In this document: piece by piece, positions 1 to 11,876 of the stretch
Numbering within the stretch: the first letter of the stretch is position 1
Layout: every line of letters starts with the position of its first letter
Assembly (NCBI GenBank): GCA_902582845.1
Contig: CACHTQ010000001.1
Coordinates: 1-61,058, forward strand
Direction: 5' to 3'
Origin: an uncultured Pelagibacteraceae bacterium
GTDB lineage: Bacteria > Pseudomonadota > Alphaproteobacteria > Pelagibacterales > Pelagibacteraceae
Length of the DNA stretch: 61,058 nucleotides
Position numbers and translations under genes: made by a program
The notes under the pieces: model-generated
The model's input: only the letters and a program-made list of their open reading frames with translations
What the model was told of the DNA's origin: nothing
Database searches by the model: none

Positions 1-1
1 T

Positions 2-886
2 TCAATTTTTTTATCACCGACTTTTAGATCTTTGGCAATTTGGCCAGATACAAGAATAATTGGATTGTTATTTTTTACTATAGCTATTTTAGAATTTTTA
101 AAATATTTAAAATATAAGAAAAATATATATGTATGGAAAAATACAATTTTTTTAATTTTTTCATCTTATATAAGTCCTAATTTCTCTCTTTTTTCAATAT
201 TTTTTGCATATCATTATTTAAAAGAAGGAAACTTTAAAAATTTATTTTTTTTATATGTTTTCTGTTTATTAAGTTCATTACCTGTTTTTTATTACATATT
301 TATATTAGATGTAAATTTTCTAATGGTAAATACACCAGGTGAAATAGCTGGTGAAAATATAAGTTTAAGTTTTAACATCTCTGATAAGATCTTAATTATA
401 AGTAGTATCGTATTATTTCATTTGATCCCATTTTTATTAAATAAAGTTTTCTTCTACAAAATGATTAAATTTTTTAAAAATGAATTCTTGATTGTTAGTT
501 TGATATTTTTAATTCTTCTATATTTTTTTAATTATCAAATAAGTTATACTGGTGGTGGAATTTTTTTTCAAATTTCAAATCTTTTTTTTGAAAATAATAT
601 CTTTTTTTATTTCGTAAGTTTTATATCTTTAATTTTATTATTTTTCTTTATAAAAAATAATCTTAATAATTTTCTTATTTTTCTTCTTCTTATTATTTCT
701 AATATTCAAAATACTATTTATCATAAATATTATGATCCACTAATTATGATAATGTTTTTTTCAATCATTATTGTTCCTGAAAGTTTAAGTTTTTTTAATA
801 AAAGAAAAAATATATTCCTCATATATATTTTTTATATTCTTTATATTTTTTCAAGAATTGTTAAAAATAATCTCTTAAATATTTAA
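2..886 (+). CDS. polytopic membrane protein, 5' end outside window
   Basis: The frame is open from base 2 without a stop, so the gene begins left of the window. The visible part is almost entirely hydrophobic, with roughly eight or nine membrane segments separated by short Lys/Asn-rich loops, and no soluble domain. An early stretch containing SPTFRSLAIWPDTR, before the first visible helix, resembles luminal loops of GT-C type sugar transferases, but this is a weak resemblance. I do not recognise the family. It ends 8 bases before rarD and may be cotranscribed with it. Confidence 0.6.
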   Translation, partial: SIFLSPTFRSLAIWPDTRIIGLLFFTIAILEFLKYLKYKKNIYVWKNTIFLIFSSYISPNFSLFSIFFAYHYLKEGNFKNLFFLYVFCLLSSLPVFYYIFILDVNFLMVNTPGEIAGENISLSFNISDKILIISSIVLFHLIPFLLNKVFFYKMIKFFKNEFLIVSLIFLILLYFFNYQISYTGGGIFFQISNLFFENNIFFYFVSFISLILLFFFIKNNLNNFLIFLLLIISNIQNTIYHKYYDPLIMIMFFSIIIVPESLSFFNKRKNIFLIYIFYILYIFSRIVKNNLLNI

Positions 887-894
887 ATCAATTA

Positions 895-1773
895 ATGAAC
901 AAGAAATTTAATAAAGGTTTAATCCTAACATCTTTGGGATCTTTTTGGTGGGGCTTTGTCGGTGTTATATATTTTGAAATGGTTACCTTTATTGGTCATG
1001 TAGAATTAGTAGTTCATAGATGTTTATGGACTGCAGTAATGCTGCTTTTAACTACTTTTTTTTTAAAAAAATGGAAAATTTTTTTTAAAACCATTTCAAA
1101 CAAAAAAAATCTTTTTTATCTTTTTATCTCAGGATTGTTAATTTTTATAAATTGGGCTATTTGGATTTATGCTGTAGCTACAGAAAGAATTATAGATGCC
1201 AGTTTTGGTTACTTCATTATGCCGATTATAAGTGTTTTGTTGGGATACATTTTCTTTAAAGAAAAATTGAATAAAAAAAGAATTTTTTCAATTTTATTAG
1301 TAATGATATCTATTTTGATTATGATTTTTCTTAATATAAAAACACTTCCATGGGTTGGTATTATCGTAGCTTTGAGCTGGGCATTTTATAATCTAGTAAG
1401 AAAAAAAATTGATATAGAAACTGATATAGGACTTTTAATAGAAAGTTTATATATTTTCCCTTTTGCTCTTATTGTCTTTTACTTTATTTTTGATAAGGGA
1501 TTAAATGACTTTAGTTTGTCTAACCCTGGTCTGAGTTTGTTTCTATTATTAGCAGGACCTATGACTGTGATTCCTTTATTCTTATACGTAAGAGGTGTTG
1601 AATTAATCGGTCTAGGAGCTACAGGGATGATTTTTTATATTACACCTACGTTGCAGTTTATTTTAGGCTACTTTTATTATAATGAGGATTTTTCACTAAT
1701 TAAATTAGTGAGTTTTATTATCATCTGGATTGCTGTAATTATATACCTTAAAGATCTTTATGAAACTAATTAG
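895..1773 (+). CDS. rarD: RarD-type EamA/DMT transporter
   Basis: Inner-membrane permease of the drug/metabolite transporter superfamily. At 292 residues with about ten helices in two EamA halves it has the family size. The N-terminus (GSFWWGFVGVIYFEM) and the segment INWAIWIYAV are typical of RarD, named after the chloramphenicol-sensitivity protein; the natural substrate is unknown. The 3' end overlaps the start of mltB by 14 bases, so translation of the two is probably coupled. Confidence 0.85.
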   Translation: MNKKFNKGLILTSLGSFWWGFVGVIYFEMVTFIGHVELVVHRCLWTAVMLLLTTFFLKKWKIFFKTISNKKNLFYLFISGLLIFINWAIWIYAVATERIIDASFGYFIMPIISVLLGYIFFKEKLNKKRIFSILLVMISILIMIFLNIKTLPWVGIIVALSWAFYNLVRKKIDIETDIGLLIESLYIFPFALIVFYFIFDKGLNDFSLSNPGLSLFLLLAGPMTVIPLFLYVRGVELIGLGATGMIFYITPTLQFILGYFYYNEDFSLIKLVSFIIIWIAVIIYLKDLYETN

Positions 1774-2761
1774 CCAAATATTTTTTTTATTTTTACTAAC
1801 AATATTGAATTGTTATTCTAGTGAAAATATCAATTTCAATGAATGGAAAAAGGATTTCAAAAAAGTGGCATTAGCAAATGATATTTCAGAAAAGACTTTT
1901 GATACAGCAATGCAAAATGCAAGATTTTTACCTAAAGTCATTGAATACGATAGATTTCAACCAGAGTTTTATGAGGACACAAAAACATATATTGGCAAAC
2001 GTACTTCAACCAAAAAATTAAAAATGGGCCTAGATTTTTACGAAAATAATTCAAATCTTATAAATTTAGTTGAAAAAAATTTTGGAGTAGAAAAAGAATT
2101 ACTTTTATCTTTAATGGGCATTGAGACTAACTTCGGCACTTATGTTGGAAAAATGGATATAATATCATCATTAGCAACATTAAGTTATGATAAAAGAAGA
2201 TCAGAGTTTTTTTCAAAAGAACTCTTAACTTTATTGAAATTAATTGATGATAATCAAATAGATTATAAAACATTGTATGGTTCATGGGCAGGTGCATTTG
2301 GTTTTTTTCAATTTATGCCATCAACAATAAAGAATTATGCTTTTGACTACAATAAGGATGATTTTATTGATTTGAAAAATTCAGAAGATGCATATGCATC
2401 TGCTGCTAATTATTTAAATAAGATTGGTTGGAAAAAAAATGATCTTTGTTTTAAGAAAATTGAATTAAATGAAAATATTCCAATTAAATTTTTGAACGTA
2501 TCAGCTAGAAAATTGCATAGTAAAAAGAAAATTAAATCTTTTAAAAAATATATTAAAAATTATTCTGAATTAAACATAAAAAATGAAAACCAGAAAATAG
2601 CAATTATAACACCAGACAAAGATATTATACCAGATGCACAATCTTTAAATCCTGCTTATATAGTTTTTGAAAATTACGAAATAATTTTACAATGGAATAG
2701 ATCTTTAAGATTTGCACTCGCTGTGTGTACTTTAAAGGACAAATTTAAAAATGAAATTTAA
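1760..2761 (+). CDS. mltB: lytic murein transglycosylase, MltB family
   Basis: Cleaves the glycan strand of peptidoglycan between MurNAc and GlcNAc, leaving 1,6-anhydroMurNAc. A signal peptide covers about residues 1-21; the Cys at 18 sits in a poor lipobox, so the protein is more likely secreted than lipidated. The catalytic Glu is E122 in GIETNFG, and the substrate-site motif GSWAGAFGFFQFMPST lies near residues 174-189, as in GH103 enzymes. The start lies inside rarD and the end inside the next lipoprotein gene (11-base overlap). With rlpA-like and dacA it forms a cell-wall remodelling set. Confidence 0.9.
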   Translation: MKLISQIFFLFLLTILNCYSSENINFNEWKKDFKKVALANDISEKTFDTAMQNARFLPKVIEYDRFQPEFYEDTKTYIGKRTSTKKLKMGLDFYENNSNLINLVEKNFGVEKELLLSLMGIETNFGTYVGKMDIISSLATLSYDKRRSEFFSKELLTLLKLIDDNQIDYKTLYGSWAGAFGFFQFMPSTIKNYAFDYNKDDFIDLKNSEDAYASAANYLNKIGWKKNDLCFKKIELNENIPIKFLNVSARKLHSKKKIKSFKKYIKNYSELNIKNENQKIAIITPDKDIIPDAQSLNPAYIVFENYEIILQWNRSLRFALAVCTLKDKFKNEI

Positions 2762-3503
2762 TATTTTTATTATTTTAAGTACCTTATTTTTGTTACTTAG
2801 TTGTGATCAAACAACCATTAATCAAAGTAAGAAATTAGATATTACATTTGATAAAAAATATAAAAATAGCGGATTTTCTCTTATTTATAATGATGATTTG
2901 AAAATTAAAAAAATTGATCAAAGATCATTAACAATATTTCATAAAAATCTAAAAAGAAAATCAAATGTGAAAATTACTAATCCTTTAAATGGAAAATCAC
3001 TTATCGCAGAAGTAAAATCAAACAGAGTAAAATTTTCACCATTTTACAATTCAATTATCACTCAAAGAATTGCTGAGGAGTTAGAACTTGATTTAAAAGA
3101 GCCTTATATAGATATTGTCTTGATTTCAAAAAGTTCTACATATATCGCCAAAAAGACTAAAACTTTTGAGGAAGAAAAAAAAGTCGCTGAAAAGGCACCT
3201 ATAGATGGTATTAAAATTAGTGATCTAAACTCATCTAATAAAACTAAAAAAAAATTACAAAAAAATAATAAATTTTCTTATTATATTAAGGTAGCTGATT
3301 TTTATTATAAAAAATCTGCTAAAAATATGAGTAATAAAATTAAAAGTGAAGTTAAATTGAAAAATATTAAAATCATTGAACTTACTAAAACTAATTATAG
3401 GTTATTATTGGGACCATTTAATGATATACAATCACTTAAAGACTCATTTGAAAAAATGAATTCTTTGTATTTTGAAAATCTAGAAATAATTAAAGATGCT
3501 TAA
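2751..3503 (+). CDS. RlpA-like lipoprotein with SPOR domain
   Basis: A lipobox LLLSC gives a lipidated Cys at residue 18. Residues about 65-125 align by eye with the double-psi beta-barrel of RlpA: FHKNLKRKSNVKITNPLNGKS matches the AHKTLP..VRVTN.xNGRS pattern. The family's NDRG motif is replaced by KSNRV, so transglycosylase activity may be lost. A Lys/Glu linker leads to a C-terminal SPOR-like domain (about 175-248, from YYIKVADFYY to LLLGPF), which in known proteins binds denuded septal glycan. Context between mltB and dacA supports a division-site cell-wall role. Confidence 0.7.
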   Translation: MKFNIFIILSTLFLLLSCDQTTINQSKKLDITFDKKYKNSGFSLIYNDDLKIKKIDQRSLTIFHKNLKRKSNVKITNPLNGKSLIAEVKSNRVKFSPFYNSIITQRIAEELELDLKEPYIDIVLISKSSTYIAKKTKTFEEEKKVAEKAPIDGIKISDLNSSNKTKKKLQKNNKFSYYIKVADFYYKKSAKNMSNKIKSEVKLKNIKIIELTKTNYRLLLGPFNDIQSLKDSFEKMNSLYFENLEIIKDA

Positions 3504-4647
3504 AAAAATTTTTATTATTATCTCATTATATTTATCTCTAATTTTTTCTGTTAATGCGAATATTGACATAAAAGCTAGAACAGCAATATTACAAGATTTC
3601 TTATCTGGAGAAATTTTATTTGAAAAAGATCCAGATAGATCAATTTATCCAGCTTCAATGACTAAGATAATGACATCAATAATTGCTTTTGATTTAATAA
3701 AATCAGGTGATCTATCTTTAGATGATAAATTTATAATTTCTGAAAAAGCATGGAGATTATCAACTGCAGGCTATTCATCTATGTTTATAATGGTTGGCGA
3801 TGAAGTTTCAGTAAAGGATTTACTATTAGGTATAATTGTTGCATCTGGTAATGATGCATGTATTGCACTTGCGGAAGGAATAGCTGGTACTGAGGAAGAA
3901 TTTGCAATCTTAATGACATCTAAAGCAAAAGAATTAGGAATGGAAAATACAAACTTCGCGAACTCATCCGGTATTAATGATCCAGACAATTATTCAACGG
4001 TTAGAGATATCTTGATCATGTCTAATTATTTAATTAAGGAACATCCAAAATATTATGAGTGGTTTGCAGAAAAAGAATTTACGTGGAATAGAACAGGAGG
4101 TGATCCAATTACACAAGGTAATAGAAATCCTCTTCTTTACAAAAATATTGGTGCTGATGGTATTAAAACAGGTTACTTGGCTGTTGAAAAATATTCTTTA
4201 GCGTCGTCAATTAATAGAAAGGGGAGAAGATTAATTGCTGTCGGAAGCGGATTTGAAACCAAAAGTTCAAGATCAAGAGAAAGTTCAAGATTATTAACTT
4301 ATGGATTAACAAATTTTGATCTAGTTGAGATAAATAAAGCTAATAAACCTATTGATAAAGTAGAGGTATGGCTTGGTAAACAAAGCTATGTTGATGTGCA
4401 TGTTGATACTGATATTTATAAAACAATCAAAAAGGCAAAAAAAAGATTATTAAAGATATCCTTGAAATATGACGGACCAATAGAGGCACCAATTAAAAAA
4501 AATCAAAAAATTGGAACTTACAGGGTGGTATATGATCAAGAATTGATAGGTGAATATGATCTATTAGCGTCTAATGATGTCCAAAAAGTAAATATTTTTA
4601 CTAGATTAATTAGATCATTGAATTATTTAATCTGGGGCGATGTCTAG
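3496..4647 (+). CDS. dacA: D-alanyl-D-alanine carboxypeptidase (PBP5/6 type)
   Basis: Periplasmic low-molecular-weight penicillin-binding protein that trims the terminal D-Ala from peptidoglycan pentapeptides. A signal peptide spans about residues 1-21. The three serine-peptidase motifs are intact: SMTK (S54, K57), SGN (S117-N119) and KTG (K224-G226). A C-terminal beta-rich PBP5 domain follows, ending in an amphipathic helix (IFTRLIRSLNYLIW) that would anchor the enzyme to the membrane. It overlaps its upstream neighbour and tmk by 8 bases each. Confidence 0.92.
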   Translation: MLKKIFIIISLYLSLIFSVNANIDIKARTAILQDFLSGEILFEKDPDRSIYPASMTKIMTSIIAFDLIKSGDLSLDDKFIISEKAWRLSTAGYSSMFIMVGDEVSVKDLLLGIIVASGNDACIALAEGIAGTEEEFAILMTSKAKELGMENTNFANSSGINDPDNYSTVRDILIMSNYLIKEHPKYYEWFAEKEFTWNRTGGDPITQGNRNPLLYKNIGADGIKTGYLAVEKYSLASSINRKGRRLIAVGSGFETKSSRSRESSRLLTYGLTNFDLVEINKANKPIDKVEVWLGKQSYVDVHVDTDIYKTIKKAKKRLLKISLKYDGPIEAPIKKNQKIGTYRVVYDQELIGEYDLLASNDVQKVNIFTRLIRSLNYLIWGDV

Positions 4648-5250
4648 AAAACCTGTTATTGTTTTCGAGGGTATTGAAGGAAGTGGGAAGACTCATCATT
4701 TAAATAAAGTTTCAAAATATCTTAAAAAAAGAAAACTTTCTTTTATCAAGATCAGAGAACCAGGAGGAAGTTTAAATTCAGAAAAATTAAGAAAATTGAT
4801 ACTTAATAAAAAATCCAATTTTAATAAAAATACAGATTTGCTGCTTTATTTAGCTTCTAGAAGTGAAAATATCAATCTACTAAGAAAATATTATAAAAAA
4901 AAAATTATATTAATAGATAGATTTGTCGATTCAACTATTGCGTATCAACACTATGGTATGGGTGTAAATTTAGATTTAATAAATAGCATTAACAAACATA
5001 TTTTATCAAATTTCAAAGTCTCTTTCACTTTTTTAAACCTAGTAAATAATAAAAATATGGTAAAGCGACTTAGATTAAGAAAATCTACCAACAGGTATGA
5101 TAATTTCAAAAAAAATTTTTACAATAAAGTTCAAAAAGGTTTTGTAAAACTATCAAATAAGAATAAAAGAAAATATAAAATAATTGACTCAAATTTAGAT
5201 ATTAAGTTGAATGAAAAATACATTTTAAAGAAAATTGAAAAATTGATAAA

Positions 5251-5254
<4 letters not shown>
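4640..5254 (+). CDS. tmk: thymidylate kinase
   Basis: Phosphorylates dTMP to dTDP in the cytosol. The P-loop FEGIEGSGKTHH lies at residues 9-20, the DR motif is in LIDRFVDSTIAYQ, and a C-terminal Arg-rich lid (KRLRLRKS) follows. The length, 204 residues, is normal. The gene directly precedes holB with an ATGA overlap, and this tmk-holB-metG-tatD order is widespread in alphaproteobacteria. Confidence 0.9.
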
Positions 5255-7707
<2,453 letters not shown>

Positions 7708-7715
<8 letters not shown>

Positions 7716-8469
7716 CTCACATTGCCATCTAGATCATGAACCGCTACTTAGTGATCTTTCAAATGTGCTTAAAAGATCCAAAGATGTTGGTATTAAAAAG
7801 TTATTAACTATATCTACATCTTTTGAGAGTTTTTCTAGAATTAAAGATATAGTCAATAAAGATGAAATCATATATGGAACAGTAGGCATACATCCACATG
7901 AAAGTGACACTAATACAATAACTAAGAATGAAATAGTTAAAAGTCTTAAAGAAAACCCTAAAATAATTGGAATAGGAGAAACGGGATTAGATTATTACTA
8001 TAATAACAGTGATAAAGAGAGACAAATAACTAGTTTTAAAACACATATTGAAGCAGCAATAGAGTGTGACGTTCCTATTATCGTACATTCAAGAAATGCA
8101 GAAGATGATACCTTTAATATACTTAATGATTATAAAGGACATAACCCAAGAATTTTGATGCACTGTTTCACTGGATCAAAAAGATTTTCAGAAAAACTCC
8201 TTACATTAAATTCTTATTTTTCAGCAAGTGGAATTATAACTTTTAAAAATTCAGTTGATCTTCAAGAAACCTTTAGATCTCTACCATTAGATAAACTTTT
8301 AATAGAAACTGATAGTCCATATTTGGCACCTGTGCCTAATCGAGGAAAAAAAAATGAACCATCCTTTATTGATTTTACAGCAGAAAAATTAGCGCAAATT
8401 AAAGATGTATCCAAATCAGATCTAATAGAATTCACTTCGAATAATTTTAATAAATTATTCTTTAATTAA
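7708..8469 (+). CDS. tatD: TatD family metal-dependent hydrolase / DNase
   Basis: Amidohydrolase-fold enzyme; characterised relatives are 3'-5' exonucleases. Metal ligands are visible: the HxH in IDSHCHLD (residues 2-9), the Glu in IGETGLDYYY, a His in IIVHSRNAED, a His in LMHCFTGS and the Asp in ETDSPYLAP. The length, 253 residues, is standard. The start overlaps metG by 8 bases and the MBL-fold gene follows after 6 bases, as in many proteobacteria. Confidence 0.9.
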
Positions 8470-8475
8470 AATATT

Positions 8476-9246
8476 ATGAAATTTATCATTCTAGGATGTG
8501 GGAGCTCAATGGGTGTACCAAGACCAGATGGTTTCTTTGGAAATTGTGATCCAAAAAACAAAAAAAATTATCGTTCAAGGTGTTCTGGTTTTATAAAGAC
8601 CTCTTATGAAAATATTCTTATCGATACATCACCAGATTTAAGACATCAATTACTTAGACACAAAATTAAAAAGATAGATAAAGTTTTATATTCACATATG
8701 CATGGAGATCAAACACATGGTATAAATGATTTAAGGGCTTTTTATATAAATTCAAAAAAACAAGTTAATGTATATGCTGATAAAGACACTTCTAATTATT
8801 TAAAAAAAACTTTTTCATATATTTTTAAAAGTTACTCAAGAGAATATCCAGCAACTTTAAAATTACATATACTAAAAAAAATTTTATCAGTTAAAAATTA
8901 CAATAAAATTATAAAGATAAGATCAATTAAAGTTGATCATGGTAAAGTTAAATCAAACTGTTTTATAATAGATAAAAAGATTGCATATATAAGTGATGTA
9001 AGTAAAATTTATAAAAAAGATTACAAATATTTCAAAAATCTCAAATTTTTGGTAATTGATTGTTTATGGTACAAACCACACCCATCTCATTTCAATTTAG
9101 AAGCATCTTTATCGATGATAAAAAAATTTAAACCCAAGAAAGCAATCTTGACGAACTTATCTCCAGTGTTAGATTATAATGAGCTTAAGAGAGCTTTACC
9201 AAAGAATGTTATTCCTGCTCATGATGGATTAACAATTAACTTATAA
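8476..9246 (+). CDS. MBL-fold metallohydrolase, PhnP-like
   Basis: Beta-lactamase-fold hydrolase of about 256 residues. The dinuclear metal motif HxHxDH is SHMHGDQTHGINDLRAF, a second ligand is the Asp in AYISDVS, and a final His is near PHPSHFN. The N-terminus LGCGSSMGVPRP is typical of the family close to PhnP and of the conserved protein next to TatD. The substrate is likely a cyclic phosphodiester, but this is not established. Its last 6 bases overlap the end of the opposing peroxidase gene. Confidence 0.8.
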   Translation: MKFIILGCGSSMGVPRPDGFFGNCDPKNKKNYRSRCSGFIKTSYENILIDTSPDLRHQLLRHKIKKIDKVLYSHMHGDQTHGINDLRAFYINSKKQVNVYADKDTSNYLKKTFSYIFKSYSREYPATLKLHILKKILSVKNYNKIIKIRSIKVDHGKVKSNCFIIDKKIAYISDVSKIYKKDYKYFKNLKFLVIDCLWYKPHPSHFNLEASLSMIKKFKPKKAILTNLSPVLDYNELKRALPKNVIPAHDGLTINL

Positions 9247-9786
9247 AATTTTTTCAATTATATTTGTTATTTTCTTAGACATTGGATTTGTAAATGATGA
9301 AAAGGTATTTTCAATTTTTCCTTGTCGATTAACTAGAATTTTATAGAAATTCCATTTTGGAATTGCTGATTTTCCATAATTTTCTTTTGCCCAGTGATAT
9401 ATTTCATGAGCATTTTCACCTTTTACATCGGTAATTGATGTTAATGGAAAATCTATATCAAAATTTACTTCACAAAATTCTTTAACTTCAGAATTTGAAT
9501 TTTTTTCTTGGTTAAAAGAATTAGATGGAATACCTAGAACAATTAAACCCTTGGATTTGTATTTCTCCCAAAGCGTTTGTAACTCTGCATATTGTTTTGT
9601 AAAACCACAATAGCTAGCAGTATTTACAATTAAAACCACTTTATCTTTATAGTCATTCAAATCAATTGTTTCTCCTGAAATACTATCTACCTTAAAGTCA
9701 AAAAAAATCTTGTCATAATTTGCAGTTGCTGAATTTTTAAAAAAAAACATAATTATGGTTAATCCTATGATTGTAATTTTTTTCAT
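9241..9786 (-). CDS. glutathione peroxidase family protein, exported
   Basis: Thiol peroxidase that reduces hydroperoxides. A hydrophobic N-terminal segment (about residues 4-22) looks like a signal peptide, so it probably acts in the periplasm. The catalytic tetrad is readable as Cys60 (NTASYCGFT), Gln93 (SNSFNQE), Trp145 and Asn146 (IPKWNFYK). The cysteine form is normal for bacteria. It follows nhaA by 9 bases on the minus strand, and its stop lies within the end of the convergent hydrolase gene. Confidence 0.87.
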   Translation of the reverse strand: MKKITIIGLTIIMFFFKNSATANYDKIFFDFKVDSISGETIDLNDYKDKVVLIVNTASYCGFTKQYAELQTLWEKYKSKGLIVLGIPSNSFNQEKNSNSEVKEFCEVNFDIDFPLTSITDVKGENAHEIYHWAKENYGKSAIPKWNFYKILVNRQGKIENTFSSFTNPMSKKITNIIEKIL

Positions 9787-9795
9787 TATTATTAA

Positions 9796-10968
9796 TTACT
9801 TATTTGGAGTGAGTAATATCAAAAAGTAGCCAAATAAAGTTGATAATAATGACCCAGTTAATACTCCAATTTTTACACCATCCATATATTGCATATTGTC
9901 AACAAAAGCTAAGTTTCCAACAAAAAGACTCATTGTGAAACCGATACCAGTCAATACACCTACACCATAAAAATTATACCAACTCGTGTTATTTGGCATC
10001 TGAGCTATTTTTGTTTTTATAGCAACATATGAAAAAACAAATACACCTAATTGCTTACCTAAAAATAACCCTAAAACTATTCCTAATGGCACTTTATCTA
10101 ACAAAGAGCTAAGAGATAGACCCTCTAATGAAACACCGGCATTTGCAAATGCAAATAAAGGCATGATACCAAAAGCAACATAAGGGCTTATTGCATGTTC
10201 AATTTTGATTAATAAAGAAAAATCTTTTTCTTTTTTACGATGAGGGATTGTCATTGCTAACAAAACACCTGCAATTGTTGCATGTATTCCAGAATTATGA
10301 GTAAAATCCCAAAGAAAAATACCAATAATCAAATAAGGTAAGAATTTTTTAATGTTAAATTTATTCACAACTAGCAATATTAAAAATGCCAACAACATAA
10401 GACTTAAATATTTAACGCTTAAGTCTCCAGAATAAAATAGCGCTATAATTACGATAGCACCCAAATCATCTATTATTGCAAGAGCAGTTAAAAAGACTTT
10501 TAATGATAATGGTACTCTTTTTCCTAATAAAGATAATACTCCAAGTGAGAAAGCAATATCTGTTGCGGATGGGATTGCCCATCCATTCATTGTTTCGCTA
10601 TCTCCAAAATTTATAAATACATAAAATAATGCAGGAACTAGCATTCCGCCAACTGCCGCAATTATTGGGAGTAACGCTTGTTTTATATTAGAAAGTTCAC
10701 CTTGCAAAAACTCTCTTTTTATTTCCAAAGTGACGAAAAAAAAGAATATTGCCATTAAAGCGTCATTTATCCAATGAAGAACTGATAATTTCAATCCAAA
10801 ATCATTTATACCAATGAACAAATATTTATTTAAAGTTGAAAAATATAATTCTGATAAACCAGAGTTACTTATTATCAATGCAATAATAGCTGCAAATAAT
10901 AAAACCATTCCACTGGCAGCCTCAAGTTTAAAAAACCATATAAAAGGTTTTGATAAATAGTTAATCAT
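9796..10968 (-). CDS. nhaA: Na+/H+ antiporter NhaA
   Basis: Inner-membrane antiporter exchanging Na+ for H+. The ion-binding Asp pair is D167-D168 in ALAIIDDLGAIV, matching D163-D164 of E. coli NhaA. The NGWAIPSATDIAFSLGVL segment and about twelve helices over 390 residues complete the family pattern. Sodium handling fits a marine lifestyle. It is transcribed with the zinc-ribbon gene upstream (1-base gap) and the peroxidase downstream. Confidence 0.95.
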   Translation of the reverse strand: MINYLSKPFIWFFKLEAASGMVLLFAAIIALIISNSGLSELYFSTLNKYLFIGINDFGLKLSVLHWINDALMAIFFFFVTLEIKREFLQGELSNIKQALLPIIAAVGGMLVPALFYVFINFGDSETMNGWAIPSATDIAFSLGVLSLLGKRVPLSLKVFLTALAIIDDLGAIVIIALFYSGDLSVKYLSLMLLAFLILLVVNKFNIKKFLPYLIIGIFLWDFTHNSGIHATIAGVLLAMTIPHRKKEKDFSLLIKIEHAISPYVAFGIMPLFAFANAGVSLEGLSLSSLLDKVPLGIVLGLFLGKQLGVFVFSYVAIKTKIAQMPNNTSWYNFYGVGVLTGIGFTMSLFVGNLAFVDNMQYMDGVKIGVLTGSLLSTLFGYFLILLTPNK

Positions 10969-10969
10969 T

Positions 10970-11416
10970 TTAATTTAGATCTTTAACAAAAAGTATTAAA
11001 TCTCTCAAGGTTTCAAATAAATTATATAAGATAAGCTCTAAATTTGGAAAAAGGTTACTCAATGGACTCTTAAATGTGTCTAATATAATAATAAATGCAA
11101 TAAAAGTTATTAAGGATACAATTATATAGCTTAAAAATTTTCCAAAAGTAAAATTATATTTTGGATTATATTTTACTAATTCTGATCCTGGTTTAATAGG
11201 CGCCTTGAATACTGATTTATCAGTATTTTGATCTTTATAAAAAATCTTTTTTTGATTAGCAGGTTTATCAATTAATGGCTTTGTTTGTACACTAACATTT
11301 TTATTAAAGAACCAGGTTTGATCGCATGATCCGCATTTCAATAATCTGCCTTTATCTGGAATTAAGTTTTCATCTACTTCGAATTTTTTTTCACCACATG
11401 GACAAGCTATAATCAT
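10970..11416 (-). CDS. zinc-ribbon membrane protein, MJ0042 type
   Basis: The N-terminus holds an alphaproteobacterial zinc-ribbon with two Cys pairs: Cys at residues 5 and 7 (IACPCGEKKF) and Cys at about 28 and 31 (LLKCGSCDQTW). A disordered basic linker leads to one transmembrane helix near residues 93-113 and a short hydrophobic tail. Such proteins are common in alphaproteobacteria; their function is unknown, possibly regulatory or scaffolding. It abuts nhaA. Confidence 0.75.
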   Translation of the reverse strand: MIIACPCGEKKFEVDENLIPDKGRLLKCGSCDQTWFFNKNVSVQTKPLIDKPANQKKIFYKDQNTDKSVFKAPIKPGSELVKYNPKYNFTFGKFLSYIIVSLITFIAFIIILDTFKSPLSNLFPNLELILYNLFETLRDLILFVKDLN

Positions 11417-11472
11417 AGGCCCTATATAACAGATTCTAATTAAAAATCTCTCGTTTTACACATCTTTATACA

Positions 11473-11500
11473 TTGAAAAAATAAATAAGTGCTGTATTAG
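11473..11500 (+). promoter_or_regulatory. promoter of tRNA-Pro
   Basis: A -35 box TTGAAA (11473-11478) and a -10 box TATTAG (11495-11500) are separated by 16 bases. Transcription would begin around 11507, just ahead of the tRNA 5' end at 11510. It probably also drives the NDUFS4-like gene, which starts two bases after the tRNA. Confidence 0.55.
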
Positions 11501-11509
11501 TACTTGTTC

Positions 11510-11586
<77 letters not shown>

Positions 11587-11588
11587 TT

Positions 11589-11873
11589 ATGATGAAAAAA
11601 GCTAAAATTTATAAACCTAACAAAACAGCTATGCAGTCTGGTCTAGGAAAAACTAATAAATGGATATTAGAATTTGAGACTCAAGATCCTACTAAAAACC
11701 CTTTGATGGGCTGGGAAAGTTCATCTGATACATATTCAGAATTGAAGTTGGAATTTTCTACTAAAGAATTAGCAATCAACTATGCAAAAAAAAAGAAAAT
11801 TGATTTTGAATTAATTGAGCCAAAAAAAAGAAAAATTATAAAAAAGTCTTACGCAGATAATTTTTTAAGTTAA
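11589..11873 (+). CDS. complex I NDUFS4-like accessory subunit
   Basis: A small soluble protein (94 residues) of the ETC complex I subunit conserved region family, the bacterial relative of mitochondrial NDUFS4. The family pattern is visible: AKIYKPNKTAMQSG, then KWILEFE, NPLMGWESSSDTYSEL and ELAINYAKKKKIDFEL. In characterised alphaproteobacteria such subunits stabilise the NADH-binding arm. There are two ATG codons in tandem; the first is only two bases after the tRNA-Pro CCA, so it is probably on the tRNA transcript. Confidence 0.88.
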   Translation: MMKKAKIYKPNKTAMQSGLGKTNKWILEFETQDPTKNPLMGWESSSDTYSELKLEFSTKELAINYAKKKKIDFELIEPKKRKIIKKSYADNFLS

Positions 11874-11876
11874 AAT

